Shown: in pieces, positions 1-8,384 of the stretch | Position numbering within the stretch: position 1 is the stretch's first letter | Layout of the letters: the number at the start of each line of letters is the position of its first letter | Origin: Trebonia sp963737285 | GTDB taxonomy: Bacteria; Actinomycetota; Actinomycetes; Streptosporangiales; Streptosporangiaceae | Length of the DNA: 64,000 nucleotides | Direction of reading: 5' to 3' | Assembly: GCA_963737285.1 (NCBI GenBank) | Contig: CAVTRT010000003.1 | Coordinates: 4,340,001-4,404,000 of the forward strand | Translations under genes and position numbers: made by a program | The notes under the pieces: generated by a model | Databases searched by the model: none | Told to the model about the DNA's origin: nothing | The model's input: the letters and a program-made list of their open reading frames with translations, nothing else

Positions 1-950
1 TCGCGCGGGTGGCCAACTGGGTCCGCAAGCACGACGCGGTGATCGTGCCCGGTGCCGGCGCGCTGGAGTCGACCCTGCCGCAGAACGCCTGGGGCTTCCC
101 GCTGCAACTGCTGGTGCTCAGCGCCTCAGGCAAGGTCCTGGGCAGCAAGGTCGCATTCGTGAGCGTTGGCGCGGAGATCATCAAGCCGAAGGTGACCCGC
201 TGGCTGTCCGATGCGACTGCCACGCTGGCCGCCTACCGGTCCTACCGCGACCAGAACTCCTGGGAGTCCATGCGCGACCGCGGCCACGATGTCTCCAAGG
301 ACCGTGTCTTCCCCGACCTCGTCTTCGGTGTCCCGACCCCGCCCTATGAGCCGGGCGACCCGAAGGTCGTGGGCCTCGGCGTCATGAACTACTTCGGCGG
401 CAACAACGACAAGGACCGCGCGGACGAGATCCACGCCGATTACCTCGCCAAGATGACCGAGTTCGCCACGTGGCTAGTCGACAACGGCTACGAGCTGCGC
501 GTCTTCGGCGGGGACAGCAAGTACGACTGGGACATCGCGCGGCTGATCATGGCCAACGTGCGGGCCGATCGCCCCGAATTGCCGGCCAAGGCGATGATCA
601 CCGCGGAAGTCAGCTCCTACGCCGAGCTCATGGAGTTCATGAACGGCTGCGGCACGATCGTCGCGACCCGTTACCACAACGTCATGTGCGCGCTGAAGCT
701 CTGCAAGCCAACCATCTCGCTCGGCTACTCGCGGAAGTTCGCGTCGCTGGTCGGCGAGATGGGTCTCTCGGACTTCAACATGTATGCCGACCGCATTGAT
801 GTCGACCGGCTCGCCGAGATGTTCCGCGAGCTCGACAAGCGCCGCGGCGAGGTCACTGACTTCATGATCGAACGCAACGCGGAGAACAAGCGCAGTCTGG
901 CCGAGCAGTTCGCCCTCCTGGGCCAGGTTCTCCTGCCTGGCCCCAAGTAG
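1..950 (+). CDS. polysaccharide pyruvyl transferase family protein (5' partial)
   Basis: The frame is open to the left edge, so the true start lies outside; about 315 residues are visible. The family (CsaB/WcaK type) transfers pyruvate from phosphoenolpyruvate to sugars of exopolysaccharides or cell-wall polymers. Visible support is a nucleotide-sugar-transferase-like two-domain layout, an early glycine-rich loop (PGAGALE), a second-half start at VVGLGVMNYFGG, and the C-terminal ATRYHNVMCAL segment, matching the conserved R-x-H motif of the family. Family members are usually 350-400 residues, so roughly 50 N-terminal residues are missing. It fits the sugar genes that follow. The acceptor sugar cannot be read from the sequence. 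Confidence 0.8.
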   Translation, partial: ARVANWVRKHDAVIVPGAGALESTLPQNAWGFPLQLLVLSASGKVLGSKVAFVSVGAEIIKPKVTRWLSDATATLAAYRSYRDQNSWESMRDRGHDVSKDRVFPDLVFGVPTPPYEPGDPKVVGLGVMNYFGGNNDKDRADEIHADYLAKMTEFATWLVDNGYELRVFGGDSKYDWDIARLIMANVRADRPELPAKAMITAEVSSYAELMEFMNGCGTIVATRYHNVMCALKLCKPTISLGYSRKFASLVGEMGLSDFNMYADRIDVDRLAEMFRELDKRRGEVTDFMIERNAENKRSLAEQFALLGQVLLPGPK

Positions 951-969
951 CCACCGCTCCCACTACCAG

Positions 970-991
970 GGGGCAGTAAAGGCGCTGCCCC
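970..991. terminator. hairpin between convergent genes
   Basis: GGGGCAG and CTGCCCC form a 7-bp stem around an 8-nt loop, in the 50 bp between two convergent stop codons. No long T-run follows, which is common for actinomycete terminators. It could serve both strands. Confidence 0.5.
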
Positions 992-1000
992 TTGGCCCGG

Positions 1001-2377
1001 TCACGGGAAGAAGACCAGCGGGATGTTCGGGTACTTGACGGCAGGCGGAGAGGTTATGGTCAGGCCGACGGGGGTGACCTCGACGTCGACCCAGCGGCTC
1101 TCCCCGTCGTCGCCCAGCCCCGAGCTCGCGTCGTAGTCCGCCTTGCTGTCCCAGTCGTTCGGGAACGTCGGGACACCCGTGGCGGTGTAGCCTGTGGCAT
1201 TGGTCACGACGTAGCAGCTGTTCCCATAGGTCGGCCAGTTGAAGGCGTTCACCATGGACGGGGACGACAGCGGCCCGTTCACGAGGCCGTTGGGCGCGGG
1301 GCCGACGGTGTTCCCATACCCAGTACCGAAGTAGCCCTTGTTCTCCGCGTAGAAGCCAGCGCCATTGGCGGTGCCGTTGCCGGAGCCGGGGTAGTAGATG
1401 GTCACGACGTACTGGCCCATGGGCAGCGTGATGTCCTGGCCGGCGTAGGAGTTGGAGACCCAGCCACTGCCCGCCGCGCCTGACCAATCGGCGGTCAGGT
1501 TCGTGCCGTCGACGAGCGTCGGGGTGCTGTAGTCGCTGAGGTCCCAGATCTGCGTGCTGGCCGGCATGTCCGTCGCCCACGAGGGGCTGAAGAACCACAC
1601 GTTGTTCAGCGTGCACGCCTCGGAGAGCTCGAACTGGGTGCCCATCGTCTGCTGCTGGACGTCGCTGTCCGCCGTGTCGTTGTGGAAAAGCCCGATAAGG
1701 CTGGGCCACAGCCGGTACGACCCGGTGTAGTTCGCCGGTGCGGTGTCGCTGACCTGAACGTCTACCCAGAAGTTGGACGAGCCCGACGAGTTGTTGAGGA
1801 CCATGTGGAGCGACGGGTCGTCGCTTGCGGTGTCGTAGTTGAAGACGCCCTGCGCTAGGCCTCCGCCGATGGCGGGCGCCGGGGCCGTCCCTGCCCCGTC
1901 CGAGTAGGCGATCAGCGGCCCGTTGACGATCCCGCCCGGGTAGGCGCCCCCGGGCGTGAACTGCCCGCCGGTGATCGGGAAAGGGCCGGTGAACCCGGTC
2001 GTCGCGATGTAGACGGCGGCACCGTCCCCCATCTCGTAGGCCGGGTTGTTGGAGACGCTGAGCGGGATGGGCGTCTCCAGCGGCACGTAGTTCCACCCAG
2101 ATGTCAGGGTTCCTGAAGTGATCACGCTGCCCGGGATCACGGCGCCGTGCTCCACGTTGTTGTCCACGTCCGAGCTGTAGACCTGCCAGAGCGCGAACTT
2201 CTGCGGTGTCGTCGACTGGCCGCCGTCAGGGCACACCCACCACCAGTAACCCTCAAACCAGCTGATGCTAGCGACTCCGAACGTGACACCAGCGATGAAG
2301 TTGCCACTGAAGGAATCAGCAGTGGACGGCCCGCTCGTCGTCCCGCTGGAATTGGTAAACAGCCGGTAGCTCGTCAT
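1001..2377 (-). CDS. tandem DUF4082 domain protein
   Basis: 458 residues made of two related halves. Each half has a GW-hydrophobic strand (GWNYVPLETP; GWVSNSYAGQDITLP), a Y-hydrophobic-Y/Y strand, an NGPL segment and a closing NYWVD-like motif (NFWVDVQV near residue 210; RWVDVEV near 440). This is the pattern of DUF4082, a beta-sandwich domain known from surface and glycan-associated proteins. No signal peptide or membrane segment is visible, so export, if any, is non-classical or the domain acts inside the cell. It is convergent with the pyruvyl transferase and sits inside the sugar cluster. A glycan-binding role is inference; the two-domain reading is from the sequence. Confidence 0.65.
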   Translation of the reverse strand: MTSYRLFTNSSGTTSGPSTADSFSGNFIAGVTFGVASISWFEGYWWWVCPDGGQSTTPQKFALWQVYSSDVDNNVEHGAVIPGSVITSGTLTSGWNYVPLETPIPLSVSNNPAYEMGDGAAVYIATTGFTGPFPITGGQFTPGGAYPGGIVNGPLIAYSDGAGTAPAPAIGGGLAQGVFNYDTASDDPSLHMVLNNSSGSSNFWVDVQVSDTAPANYTGSYRLWPSLIGLFHNDTADSDVQQQTMGTQFELSEACTLNNVWFFSPSWATDMPASTQIWDLSDYSTPTLVDGTNLTADWSGAAGSGWVSNSYAGQDITLPMGQYVVTIYYPGSGNGTANGAGFYAENKGYFGTGYGNTVGPAPNGLVNGPLSSPSMVNAFNWPTYGNSCYVVTNATGYTATGVPTFPNDWDSKADYDASSGLGDDGESRWVDVEVTPVGLTITSPPAVKYPNIPLVFFP

Positions 2378-2608
2378 CAGTTGAACCCCACCCGTGCCAC
2401 ATGCGGCGCCAGCCGCATGTGCCCATATTGCCGTAATTCAGCCGTTTGGCAACTATAGCGCTGGAAGTCCTAGGCGCGTCGGGTTACGGCTGGTTCCGTT
2501 TACTACCGGATTCCAGCGATTCCAGCGCGCATCCGGTGTCCACAGACTGCTAAGGCGGCACTGCCCTGAAGGCAGCGCCGCCCTTGCCGGGTCGACTATG
2601 TCGGCTGG

Positions 2609-3520
2609 CTACTTCGGCGCCTCGAAGACGAGGACGGCGTCGGCAGGCGGCTCGCCGTAGACCGACCGGACGAAGTCCTCGTCGAATGGGGTCTCGTCCT
2701 TAATGCTGACGAAGTCGCGGATGGCGGTGCCGGTGCAATAGGCGTCCGCGAGCGGCGCGGCGCGCCCGGACTGCACGTCGCGCGTGTCGACAGTTCGGAA
2801 GTCCACGCTGTACCTGGCCAGGCCCGAGGTGTTGGGGATGGACTTGTGCAGCTGGGCACCGGAGAACAGCAGCACCTGGCCAGGGGCGGGAATCGGGATG
2901 ACGTCCACGTCCGGCTGGTGGCCGACTGCGCCGGGGCGCGCCTGCTCTTCCTTGCCGACCGACTTGGCGGTGTTGGCCCGCTGGGCGTTGATCCGGTAGT
3001 AGTCGAAGCCGGCCGACGAGTTCGGCACCGCACGGGCAAAGCTGGCCAGGTCGAAGCTCATCGCGTTCGTCTCGCGCACCGGGAAGATCGGCAGCCACCA
3101 GTTGACCTGCTGCGCGGGTGCGCTGTACCAGACATCCCGGTGCCAGGGGAAGGCGAAGGCGATACCCGTCGTCAGGTGCCCTACCGGAAAGGAGGTGCGC
3201 GGCTTGGGCACGTCGTAGTGGGTGAACTCCGGCTCGAACCCGGCCTCGGCGATGATCTCGCGTACCAGGTCACGCGAGCGCTCGGCATGGATCCAGCGGG
3301 GCTTCCAAGCGCCAAGGAGCTTGGCCATCTCGGTCGGCTCGATGAACTCGTGCGCGTGCTCTGGGTCGTGCGGAGCGAACAGGGCGGTGAGCTCCTCGCG
3401 CATGTAGGTGACGAACTCCTCCAGCGCGCGCAGGTTGGTCATGATGACCAGGTCGCCAGAGTAAATGCGCTGCCGCAGTTCCTCGGCGGAAATGTCCGGA
3501 TCGGTTAGAAGAGAAGCCAT
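2609..3520 (-). CDS. phytanoyl-CoA dioxygenase (PhyH)-like Fe(II)/2-oxoglutarate oxygenase
   Basis: 303 residues. The double-stranded beta-helix iron site is visible: PWHRDVW gives the H-x-D pair (about residues 126-128), and LHKSIPNTSG (about 233) gives the distal histidine, followed by an arginine (ARYSVDFR) suited to bind 2-oxoglutarate. Such enzymes hydroxylate or epimerise small molecules and, in sugar clusters, can oxidise sugar nucleotides or lipids; the substrate here is unknown. It lies downstream of the PIG-L and cytidylyltransferase genes on the same strand with about a 50-bp gap, so co-transcription is likely. The ATG start is chosen because the next upstream gene ends shortly before it. 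Confidence 0.75.
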   Translation of the reverse strand: MASLLTDPDISAEELRQRIYSGDLVIMTNLRALEEFVTYMREELTALFAPHDPEHAHEFIEPTEMAKLLGAWKPRWIHAERSRDLVREIIAEAGFEPEFTHYDVPKPRTSFPVGHLTTGIAFAFPWHRDVWYSAPAQQVNWWLPIFPVRETNAMSFDLASFARAVPNSSAGFDYYRINAQRANTAKSVGKEEQARPGAVGHQPDVDVIPIPAPGQVLLFSGAQLHKSIPNTSGLARYSVDFRTVDTRDVQSGRAAPLADAYCTGTAIRDFVSIKDETPFDEDFVRSVYGEPPADAVLVFEAPK

Positions 3521-3571
3521 CGGGATACCTCAAGACATGCGATGCAGAAGCGAGGGGCAAACAGTTGCCAG

Positions 3572-4219
3572 TCAGCCAAGGACCAGCTTGGTGCAGGTGA
3601 AGGCCTCGGCGTAGTGTGCCCGGCACTCCATCCCGCGCAGCCGGGCAAGCGCGAGGAAGGTCTCCTCGCCCCACCAGTCACGGCCGTGCTGTGAGGGATA
3701 GCATTTGTCCAGCAATTCGACCTTACGCCGCGCGACCTCGTCGGTTAGCGGAACGTAGGTATTGGGCCGGGTCAGGTCCCCGTCCCACTTCGGGATCTCA
3801 TAGCTCAGGACGACCTGGTCACGGAAGGCCGTCGGCACCAGCCCACCGACCGTCCGGTGATCTTGATGTGCGTCTTCCGGCGACGGCGCGAGGATGACGT
3901 CCGGCCTGAATGACCGGGCCACTGCCTCCAGGACCTCCTTGACCTGCCCGTAGACGGCGGGCAGCCGTCCGTCGGGCAGGTCGTGCAGGTCAGCTTGGAG
4001 GTCCGCGCCGGGGGTGAAGGCGCGGGCCGCTGCCCGCGCCTCCGCATGCCGCTGCGGCACCCCGGTCATCACCACGTACCTCACGCGCATGCCGGGATGG
4101 CGCTCCGCCAGCGACAGCAGCGTGCCTCCCGCCGCGATCTCGATGTCGTCGGGATGCGCGCCGAGCGCGAGCACCGCCAGCGGTGCATCGCCGGACGGGC
4201 CCAGCGGCACGGTGATCAC
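3572..4219 (-). CDS. PIG-L family N-acetyl sugar deacetylase
   Basis: About 215 residues from a GTG that overlaps the upstream TGA by 4 nt (GTGA), a typical coupled start; the open frame upstream of this is a read-through of the cytidylyltransferase gene. The zinc motif A-H-P-D-D (GAHPDDIEIAAGG, residues 19-31) and the later SPEDAHQDHRTVG segment supply the metal ligands of the LmbE/PIG-L fold. Family members remove N-acetyl groups from GlcNAc-type substrates, as in mycothiol or glycopeptide biosynthesis. Because it is fused translationally to a nucleotide-sugar gene, deacetylation of a sugar in this polymer is the likely role, but the substrate is inferred. Confidence 0.8.
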   Translation of the reverse strand: MITVPLGPSGDAPLAVLALGAHPDDIEIAAGGTLLSLAERHPGMRVRYVVMTGVPQRHAEARAAARAFTPGADLQADLHDLPDGRLPAVYGQVKEVLEAVARSFRPDVILAPSPEDAHQDHRTVGGLVPTAFRDQVVLSYEIPKWDGDLTRPNTYVPLTDEVARRKVELLDKCYPSQHGRDWWGEETFLALARLRGMECRAHYAEAFTCTKLVLG

Positions 4220-5049
4220 TGGGCGTCGGCGGCGGCGTCGGCGGCCACCTCCGCCGTTGACTGGCCACTGCGCTCGGGGTCCCAGACCATCCACGGGCAG
4301 TTGCCCCGGTAGTACATCTCCTCCATCTGGGCACGCTCCTTGACCGTATCGGCCGGCGACCAGTAGCCCTTCCACGGATAGGCGATGGCCTTCCGCTGCG
4401 GGACCAGGCGCCGCATGATGGCGTCCTCCACGAGGTCCTCGCCCTCGTTTAGGTGGTCGAAGACCTCCGGCCGGATCACGAAGTACCCGCCGTTCTCCCA
4501 CTGCAGCAGGTCCCGCACCGGCGTCACCCCGGTGATGCGCCCGCCCTCGCTGACCTCCACCACGTGGTGCGACGACTGCGGCTGCACCGCGATCAGGCTC
4601 ACGACCGCATCGGTCGCCTCGAACCGGGAGACCATGTCCGGCAGCGGCGCGTTGGTGAAGACGTCCGCGTAGTTCGCCAGGAACATCTCCTCGTTCTCGA
4701 CGAACCGCCTGACCCGGCGCAGTCGCTCGCCGATCGCCGAGTGCAAGCCGGTGTCGACGAAGGTGATCTTCCAGTCCGAGATGTCCGTCTTGAACAGCTC
4801 GACCTCGCCACCGCCGTTGAGAACGAAGTCGTTGGACCGCGTCTCGTCATAGGTCAGGAAGAAGTCCTTCACGGCGGAAGCCCCGTACCCGAGGCACAAG
4901 ATGAACTCCGTGTGCCCGTAGTGCGCGTAGTAGCGCATGACATGCCACATCAGCGGCCGGTCGCCGATCATCGCCATCGGCTTGGGGGCATTCGTCACCC
5001 CGTCCCGCATGCGCATGCCGAACCCGCCACAGAACAAGACGACCTTCAT
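4216..5049 (-). CDS. rfbF: glucose-1-phosphate cytidylyltransferase-like nucleotidyltransferase
   Basis: 277 residues. It would make CDP-glucose from CTP and glucose-1-phosphate, the entry to CDP-3,6-dideoxyhexoses. The N-terminus has the sugar-nucleotidyltransferase signature (FCGGFGMRMRDG, then APKPM with the catalytic lysine), followed by the RfbF-type WHVMRYYAHYGHTEF and LCLGYG segments. GYWSPADTVKERAQ near the C-terminus matches the cytidylyltransferase subgroup (normally about 257 residues); the last 20 residues are an alanine-rich tail. It is upstream of and overlaps the PIG-L gene. No CDP-glucose 4,6-dehydratase is in the window, so the pathway probably continues beyond the left edge or the enzyme serves a related sugar. 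Confidence 0.85.
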   Translation of the reverse strand: MKVVLFCGGFGMRMRDGVTNAPKPMAMIGDRPLMWHVMRYYAHYGHTEFILCLGYGASAVKDFFLTYDETRSNDFVLNGGGEVELFKTDISDWKITFVDTGLHSAIGERLRRVRRFVENEEMFLANYADVFTNAPLPDMVSRFEATDAVVSLIAVQPQSSHHVVEVSEGGRITGVTPVRDLLQWENGGYFVIRPEVFDHLNEGEDLVEDAIMRRLVPQRKAIAYPWKGYWSPADTVKERAQMEEMYYRGNCPWMVWDPERSGQSTAEVAADAAADAQ

Positions 5050-5097
5050 GGCCCACTCTCCCCTCAGTAGGAACCGGAAACCCGCTCAGTTTCCGGG

Positions 5098-6330
5098 TCA
5101 GACGACGTCGAGCGCGGGGATCGGGAAGACCAGGCGTCCTCCCCAGGACCGCACGTACTCCAGTTGCCCGCTGATCTCCTCGCGCAGGTTCCACGGCAGC
5201 ACGAGGACGTAGTCGGGCTTGGCCTCCTCGATCTTCTCCGGCGCGTAGATGGGGATGTGCGTCCCCGGCAGGAACATGCCCTGCTTGTACGGCGACCGGT
5301 CGACGGTGTAGGAGAGCAGGTCCGACCGGATCCCGCAGTGGTTCAGCAGCGTGTTCCCCTTGCCGGGTGCCCCGTAGCCGGCCACCGTCTTGCCCTCGGC
5401 CGCGGCACCGATCAGGAACGACAGCAGGTCGCTCTTGATCTTGAGCACGTCGCGGGCGAACCCCTCGTGCCCCTCGACGGTGTGCAGGCCGGCGGCCTCC
5501 TCAAGGTCAAGCACGGCCTTGACGCGGGCCGACGGCTCGCCCGCGGCCTCGACCGGACGCGCGTGGACCCGCAGCGATCCGCCGTGCGTCGACAACTCAT
5601 CGACGTCGACGACGCGCAGCCCGGCAGTCTCCAGCGCACGGGAGGAGGTAAGCAGCGACAGGTACGAGAAGTGCTCGTGGTAGATGGTGTCGTACTGGCG
5701 CCGCTCGATGAGCCGCAGCAGGTGCGGGAACTCCAGGGTCACCAGGCCGGTGTCCTTAACCAGTGCTCGCAGCCCAGCCGCGAAGCCGCGGATGTCCGGG
5801 ACGTGCGCGAACACGTTGTTGCCCGCGACCAGGTCTGCCTGACCGTACTCGGCGGCGATCTCCGCCCCGGTCTTTGGCCCCAGGAACTTGACGACCGACC
5901 GGATGCCCTTCTCGATCGCCACCTGGGCCACGTTCCCGGCCGGCTCGACTCCGAGGACGGGAATGCCCTCCGCATGGAAGTGCTGGAGCAGGTACCCGTC
6001 GTTGCTGGCAACCTCGGTGACCAGGCTGTCGCCGGTGAGGCCGAGCTTCGCCGTCATCTCGTCGGCGTAGCGCTTGGCGTGCGCAACCCATGACGTGGAG
6101 TAGGACGAGAAATAGGCGTAATCGGAGAAAATGTGCTCACCCGAGACATACGCGGGAAGCTGGACGAGCAGGCATTCGTCGCACAATAGCACGTGGAGCG
6201 GGTAGAAGGTCTCGGGCGCGTCGATGGCGTCCGCCCCGAGATAACTCTCGCATAGCGGCGACATCCCGAGATCCACGAAAGAGTGCGTAAGGTGCGCGCC
6301 GCACAGACGGCACGCGTGTCCTGACGACAT
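5098..6330 (-). CDS. class I SAM-dependent sugar C-methyltransferase (TylCIII/NovU-like)
   Basis: About 410 residues from the ATG preceded by a GGGGGG tract 2 nt upstream; longer in-frame starts would overlap the divergent gene. Three domains are seen: an N-terminal zinc ribbon (CRLCG at 6-10, LCDEC near 50), a Rossmann methyltransferase core (SNDGYLLQHFHAEG around 110, GVEPAGN), and a C-terminal domain (GYGAPGKGNTLLNHCGI, then LPWNL). This architecture is that of NDP-hexose 3-C-methyltransferases, which add a methyl branch to a keto-sugar. It sits directly upstream of the cytidylyltransferase gene and probably heads that transcript. The sugar specificity is not readable. Confidence 0.8.
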   Translation of the reverse strand: MSSGHACRLCGAHLTHSFVDLGMSPLCESYLGADAIDAPETFYPLHVLLCDECLLVQLPAYVSGEHIFSDYAYFSSYSTSWVAHAKRYADEMTAKLGLTGDSLVTEVASNDGYLLQHFHAEGIPVLGVEPAGNVAQVAIEKGIRSVVKFLGPKTGAEIAAEYGQADLVAGNNVFAHVPDIRGFAAGLRALVKDTGLVTLEFPHLLRLIERRQYDTIYHEHFSYLSLLTSSRALETAGLRVVDVDELSTHGGSLRVHARPVEAAGEPSARVKAVLDLEEAAGLHTVEGHEGFARDVLKIKSDLLSFLIGAAAEGKTVAGYGAPGKGNTLLNHCGIRSDLLSYTVDRSPYKQGMFLPGTHIPIYAPEKIEEAKPDYVLVLPWNLREEISGQLEYVRSWGGRLVFPIPALDVV

Positions 6331-6483
6331 GTCCCCCCAAACTCCGGCCGGTAAGGTTACTCGGCTGCCAGCGATTTTTCCTTGATGAACAGCTGCACTC
6401 AGGTGAGCGGCCACTGAATCCGTTGATACAGTGGATTGCAGTGATTCTTCTTTCATGAGCGTTTTACTGGGGCGGAGACGCAG

Positions 6484-7644
6484 ATGACCGGACACCACTC
6501 ATGCCGTGCCTGCCGGGGGCAGGACGGCCACATCGTACTAGACCTAGGCAACCAGCCCGCCTGCGACTACTTCCCGACATATGACGATCCAGGGCCCGAT
6601 CCGGTTTACCCGCTCCAGATGTGGCTTTGCTCGCAGTGCGGCCTAGCGCAGCTACGTGAAGACCCGACGGTGCCTGAGGAGCCCAGGGGCGCCGAGCCCG
6701 CGGCCCTCGTGGCCCAGGCCGCCGACGCGGTTTCCAGGGTCGCGGCCGCCGGCCTGCTCCCGCCTGGTGCGCGGGTGGCCGAGTACGGCAGCCCGCACGG
6801 CGGTTCCTGGCTGGACATGCTGGCCGAGCGGGGCCTCAAGCCGGTCTCACCCGGCTTTTCCCGGGAGGGTAAAGGGGGGCCGCCCCCCCTAGGGCAGGCA
6901 GAGATGGAGGAGGCCGACGTCATCCTCGACTGCTTCGGCCTGATGCACGCGGCCGACCAGGCCGCCGCGATCGCCGAGCGCGCGCAGCGACTCGCCCCTG
7001 GCGGGGTGCTGCTGCTGCAGTACCACTCGATCGACACCATCGTCCGGCTCGGCCAGTGGAACGCGCTGCGTCACGGCCACTACGCGTACTACTCAACGAC
7101 CGCCCTGACGGCGATGCTCGCGGCGGTCGGCCTCAGCCCGCGCACGGCGTGGCGCTTCGACCTGTACGGCGGCACGATCCTGCTCGCTGCCCAGCATGAC
7201 GCCGACGGGCCGCTAGCCGACAACACCATCGCGGAACTGCTCGCCGAGGAGACCGCCAGCGGGGTCACCACGGACGCCGGCTACCTCTCGCTGCGCCACG
7301 ACGTCAAGACCCGCGCGGACGCACTGCACGGCTGGCTCACCGGGCTGCGGGAGTCCGGGACGTCCGTCATCGGCTACGGTGCCGCGTCCCGCGCGGTCGC
7401 ACTGTTGCGCACCGCCGAGGTTGACGCCGACCTGCTGCCTGCTGTTGCGGACGCGTCGCCCGCCAAGCGCGGGACCCGGATGCCCGGCACCTCGATCCCC
7501 GTGATCACGCCGACGGACATGATCGAGCGCTCCCCGCGGGCGGTCGCGCTGTTCGTCTCCGACCTGATGACCGAGGTCCGCGCCGCCTACCCGCAGATCG
7601 AGGCGAACGACGGCCAGTGGGTAGACGCCGACATACTGCGTTAG
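6484..7644 (+). CDS. degenerate zinc-ribbon methyltransferase family protein
   Basis: 386 residues, paralogous in layout to the divergent neighbour: an N-terminal zinc ribbon (CRACRG at 7-12; CSQCG near 49), a Rossmann-like middle (VAEYGSPHGGSWLDMLAE), and the C-terminal GYGAASRAVALL and PGTSIPV segments. The SAM loop is weak: where the family has a GIEP-like motif there is a low-complexity stretch, SREGKGGPPPLG, encoded by a G/C-run palindrome (6873-6890). It may be inactive, or act as a partner of the true methyltransferase. The two genes diverge from a 153-bp spacer, which should carry both promoters. Confidence 0.7.
   Translation: MTGHHSCRACRGQDGHIVLDLGNQPACDYFPTYDDPGPDPVYPLQMWLCSQCGLAQLREDPTVPEEPRGAEPAALVAQAADAVSRVAAAGLLPPGARVAEYGSPHGGSWLDMLAERGLKPVSPGFSREGKGGPPPLGQAEMEEADVILDCFGLMHAADQAAAIAERAQRLAPGGVLLLQYHSIDTIVRLGQWNALRHGHYAYYSTTALTAMLAAVGLSPRTAWRFDLYGGTILLAAQHDADGPLADNTIAELLAEETASGVTTDAGYLSLRHDVKTRADALHGWLTGLRESGTSVIGYGAASRAVALLRTAEVDADLLPAVADASPAKRGTRMPGTSIPVITPTDMIERSPRAVALFVSDLMTEVRAAYPQIEANDGQWVDADILR
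6873..6890. repeat. G-run/C-run palindrome inside a coding region
   Basis: AGGGGGGCCGCCCCCCCT, flanked by GGGAGGGTAA and AGGGCAGG. The core resembles the palindrome at 11136-11156. It is translated in frame as part of SREGKGGPPPLG in the degenerate methyltransferase. Confidence 0.5.
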
Positions 7645-7704
7645 CCCCGGGGCTAACGCAGCGCCCTACTTAAACCCGGGGGGATCCCCGGAGACCTCAA
7701 AAGC

Positions 7705-7740
7705 GGCGCGGCCCCTGGGATAGAACCCGGGGGCCGCGCC
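7705..7740. terminator. strong hairpin between convergent genes
   Basis: GGCGCGGCCCC and GGGGCCGCGCC form a perfect 11-bp stem with a 14-nt loop that itself holds GGG/CCC. It lies between the + strand methyltransferase-like gene and the - strand sigma factor gene, so it can end both transcripts. Confidence 0.8.
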
Positions 7741-7751
7741 GGCTTGGTAAC

Positions 7752-8384
7752 TCAGCTGGCTTCTAGCAGCACGCGCAGGCGGGCCAGGCACCGGCCACGG
7801 GTCGGGCCAATGCTGCCGATCGGAAGCCCCAGCTCGTCGGAAATCGTGGCGTAGGGCACCGGCGGGTCGGACATGAGCATCTCCATCAGCCGCTGCCAGC
7901 GCCCTGGAAGATGCGTCATGGCCTCACGGACGATCGCGCCGCGTTCCTCGGCGAGCAGCGCCTCGTCGATCTCGTGCTCATGCTCGACCGGGCCATCCAG
8001 CGTGACGTCCTCATGCGCGAGCACGACCCGCTTGCGCGCCGCGAGGCATCGCAGGCACTCGTTCCGTGCGGTGGCCGCGAGCCACGAGCCGACCCGCTCC
8101 GGGTGCTGTAGCCGGTTGATGTGCTCGATCAGCCGCATCCACGTTGTCTGGACGACATCCGCCGCGTCGCTTTCGACGAGCTTGAACTCCCTGGTGATGG
8201 ACCAGATGAGCCGGTTGTACTGGTCAACCAGCCGCTCCCAGGCATGCTTATCCCCGGACGCTGCCCGCCGGACGAGCCTGGCCACGTCCAGGCTCGCCAC
8301 GTCCAGGCTCACATTGTCCTCGTCGGTAAGCACTATGTCCCGACTGGCGGCCACTGGCATGGCCGCAAAGGGCTTAGTAGGCAC
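7752..8384 (-). CDS. ECF-type RNA polymerase sigma factor
   Basis: 210 residues. Sigma region 2 is visible (WERLVDQYNRLIWSITREF, then DAADVVQTTWMRLIEHI at about 75-90), and region 4 follows near the C-terminus (YATISDELGLPIGSIGPTRGRCLARLR), so it should bind core polymerase and -35 DNA. The start overlaps the end of the sugar transferase gene by 11 nt; an internal ATG at 8360 is an alternative. The N-terminus contains a 15-bp duplication (SLDVA twice). No anti-sigma gene is adjacent. Its overlap with the priming sugar transferase suggests co-expression with polysaccharide synthesis; its own regulon is not known. Confidence 0.85.
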   Translation of the reverse strand: MPTKPFAAMPVAASRDIVLTDEDNVSLDVASLDVARLVRRAASGDKHAWERLVDQYNRLIWSITREFKLVESDAADVVQTTWMRLIEHINRLQHPERVGSWLAATARNECLRCLAARKRVVLAHEDVTLDGPVEHEHEIDEALLAEERGAIVREAMTHLPGRWQRLMEMLMSDPPVPYATISDELGLPIGSIGPTRGRCLARLRVLLEAS

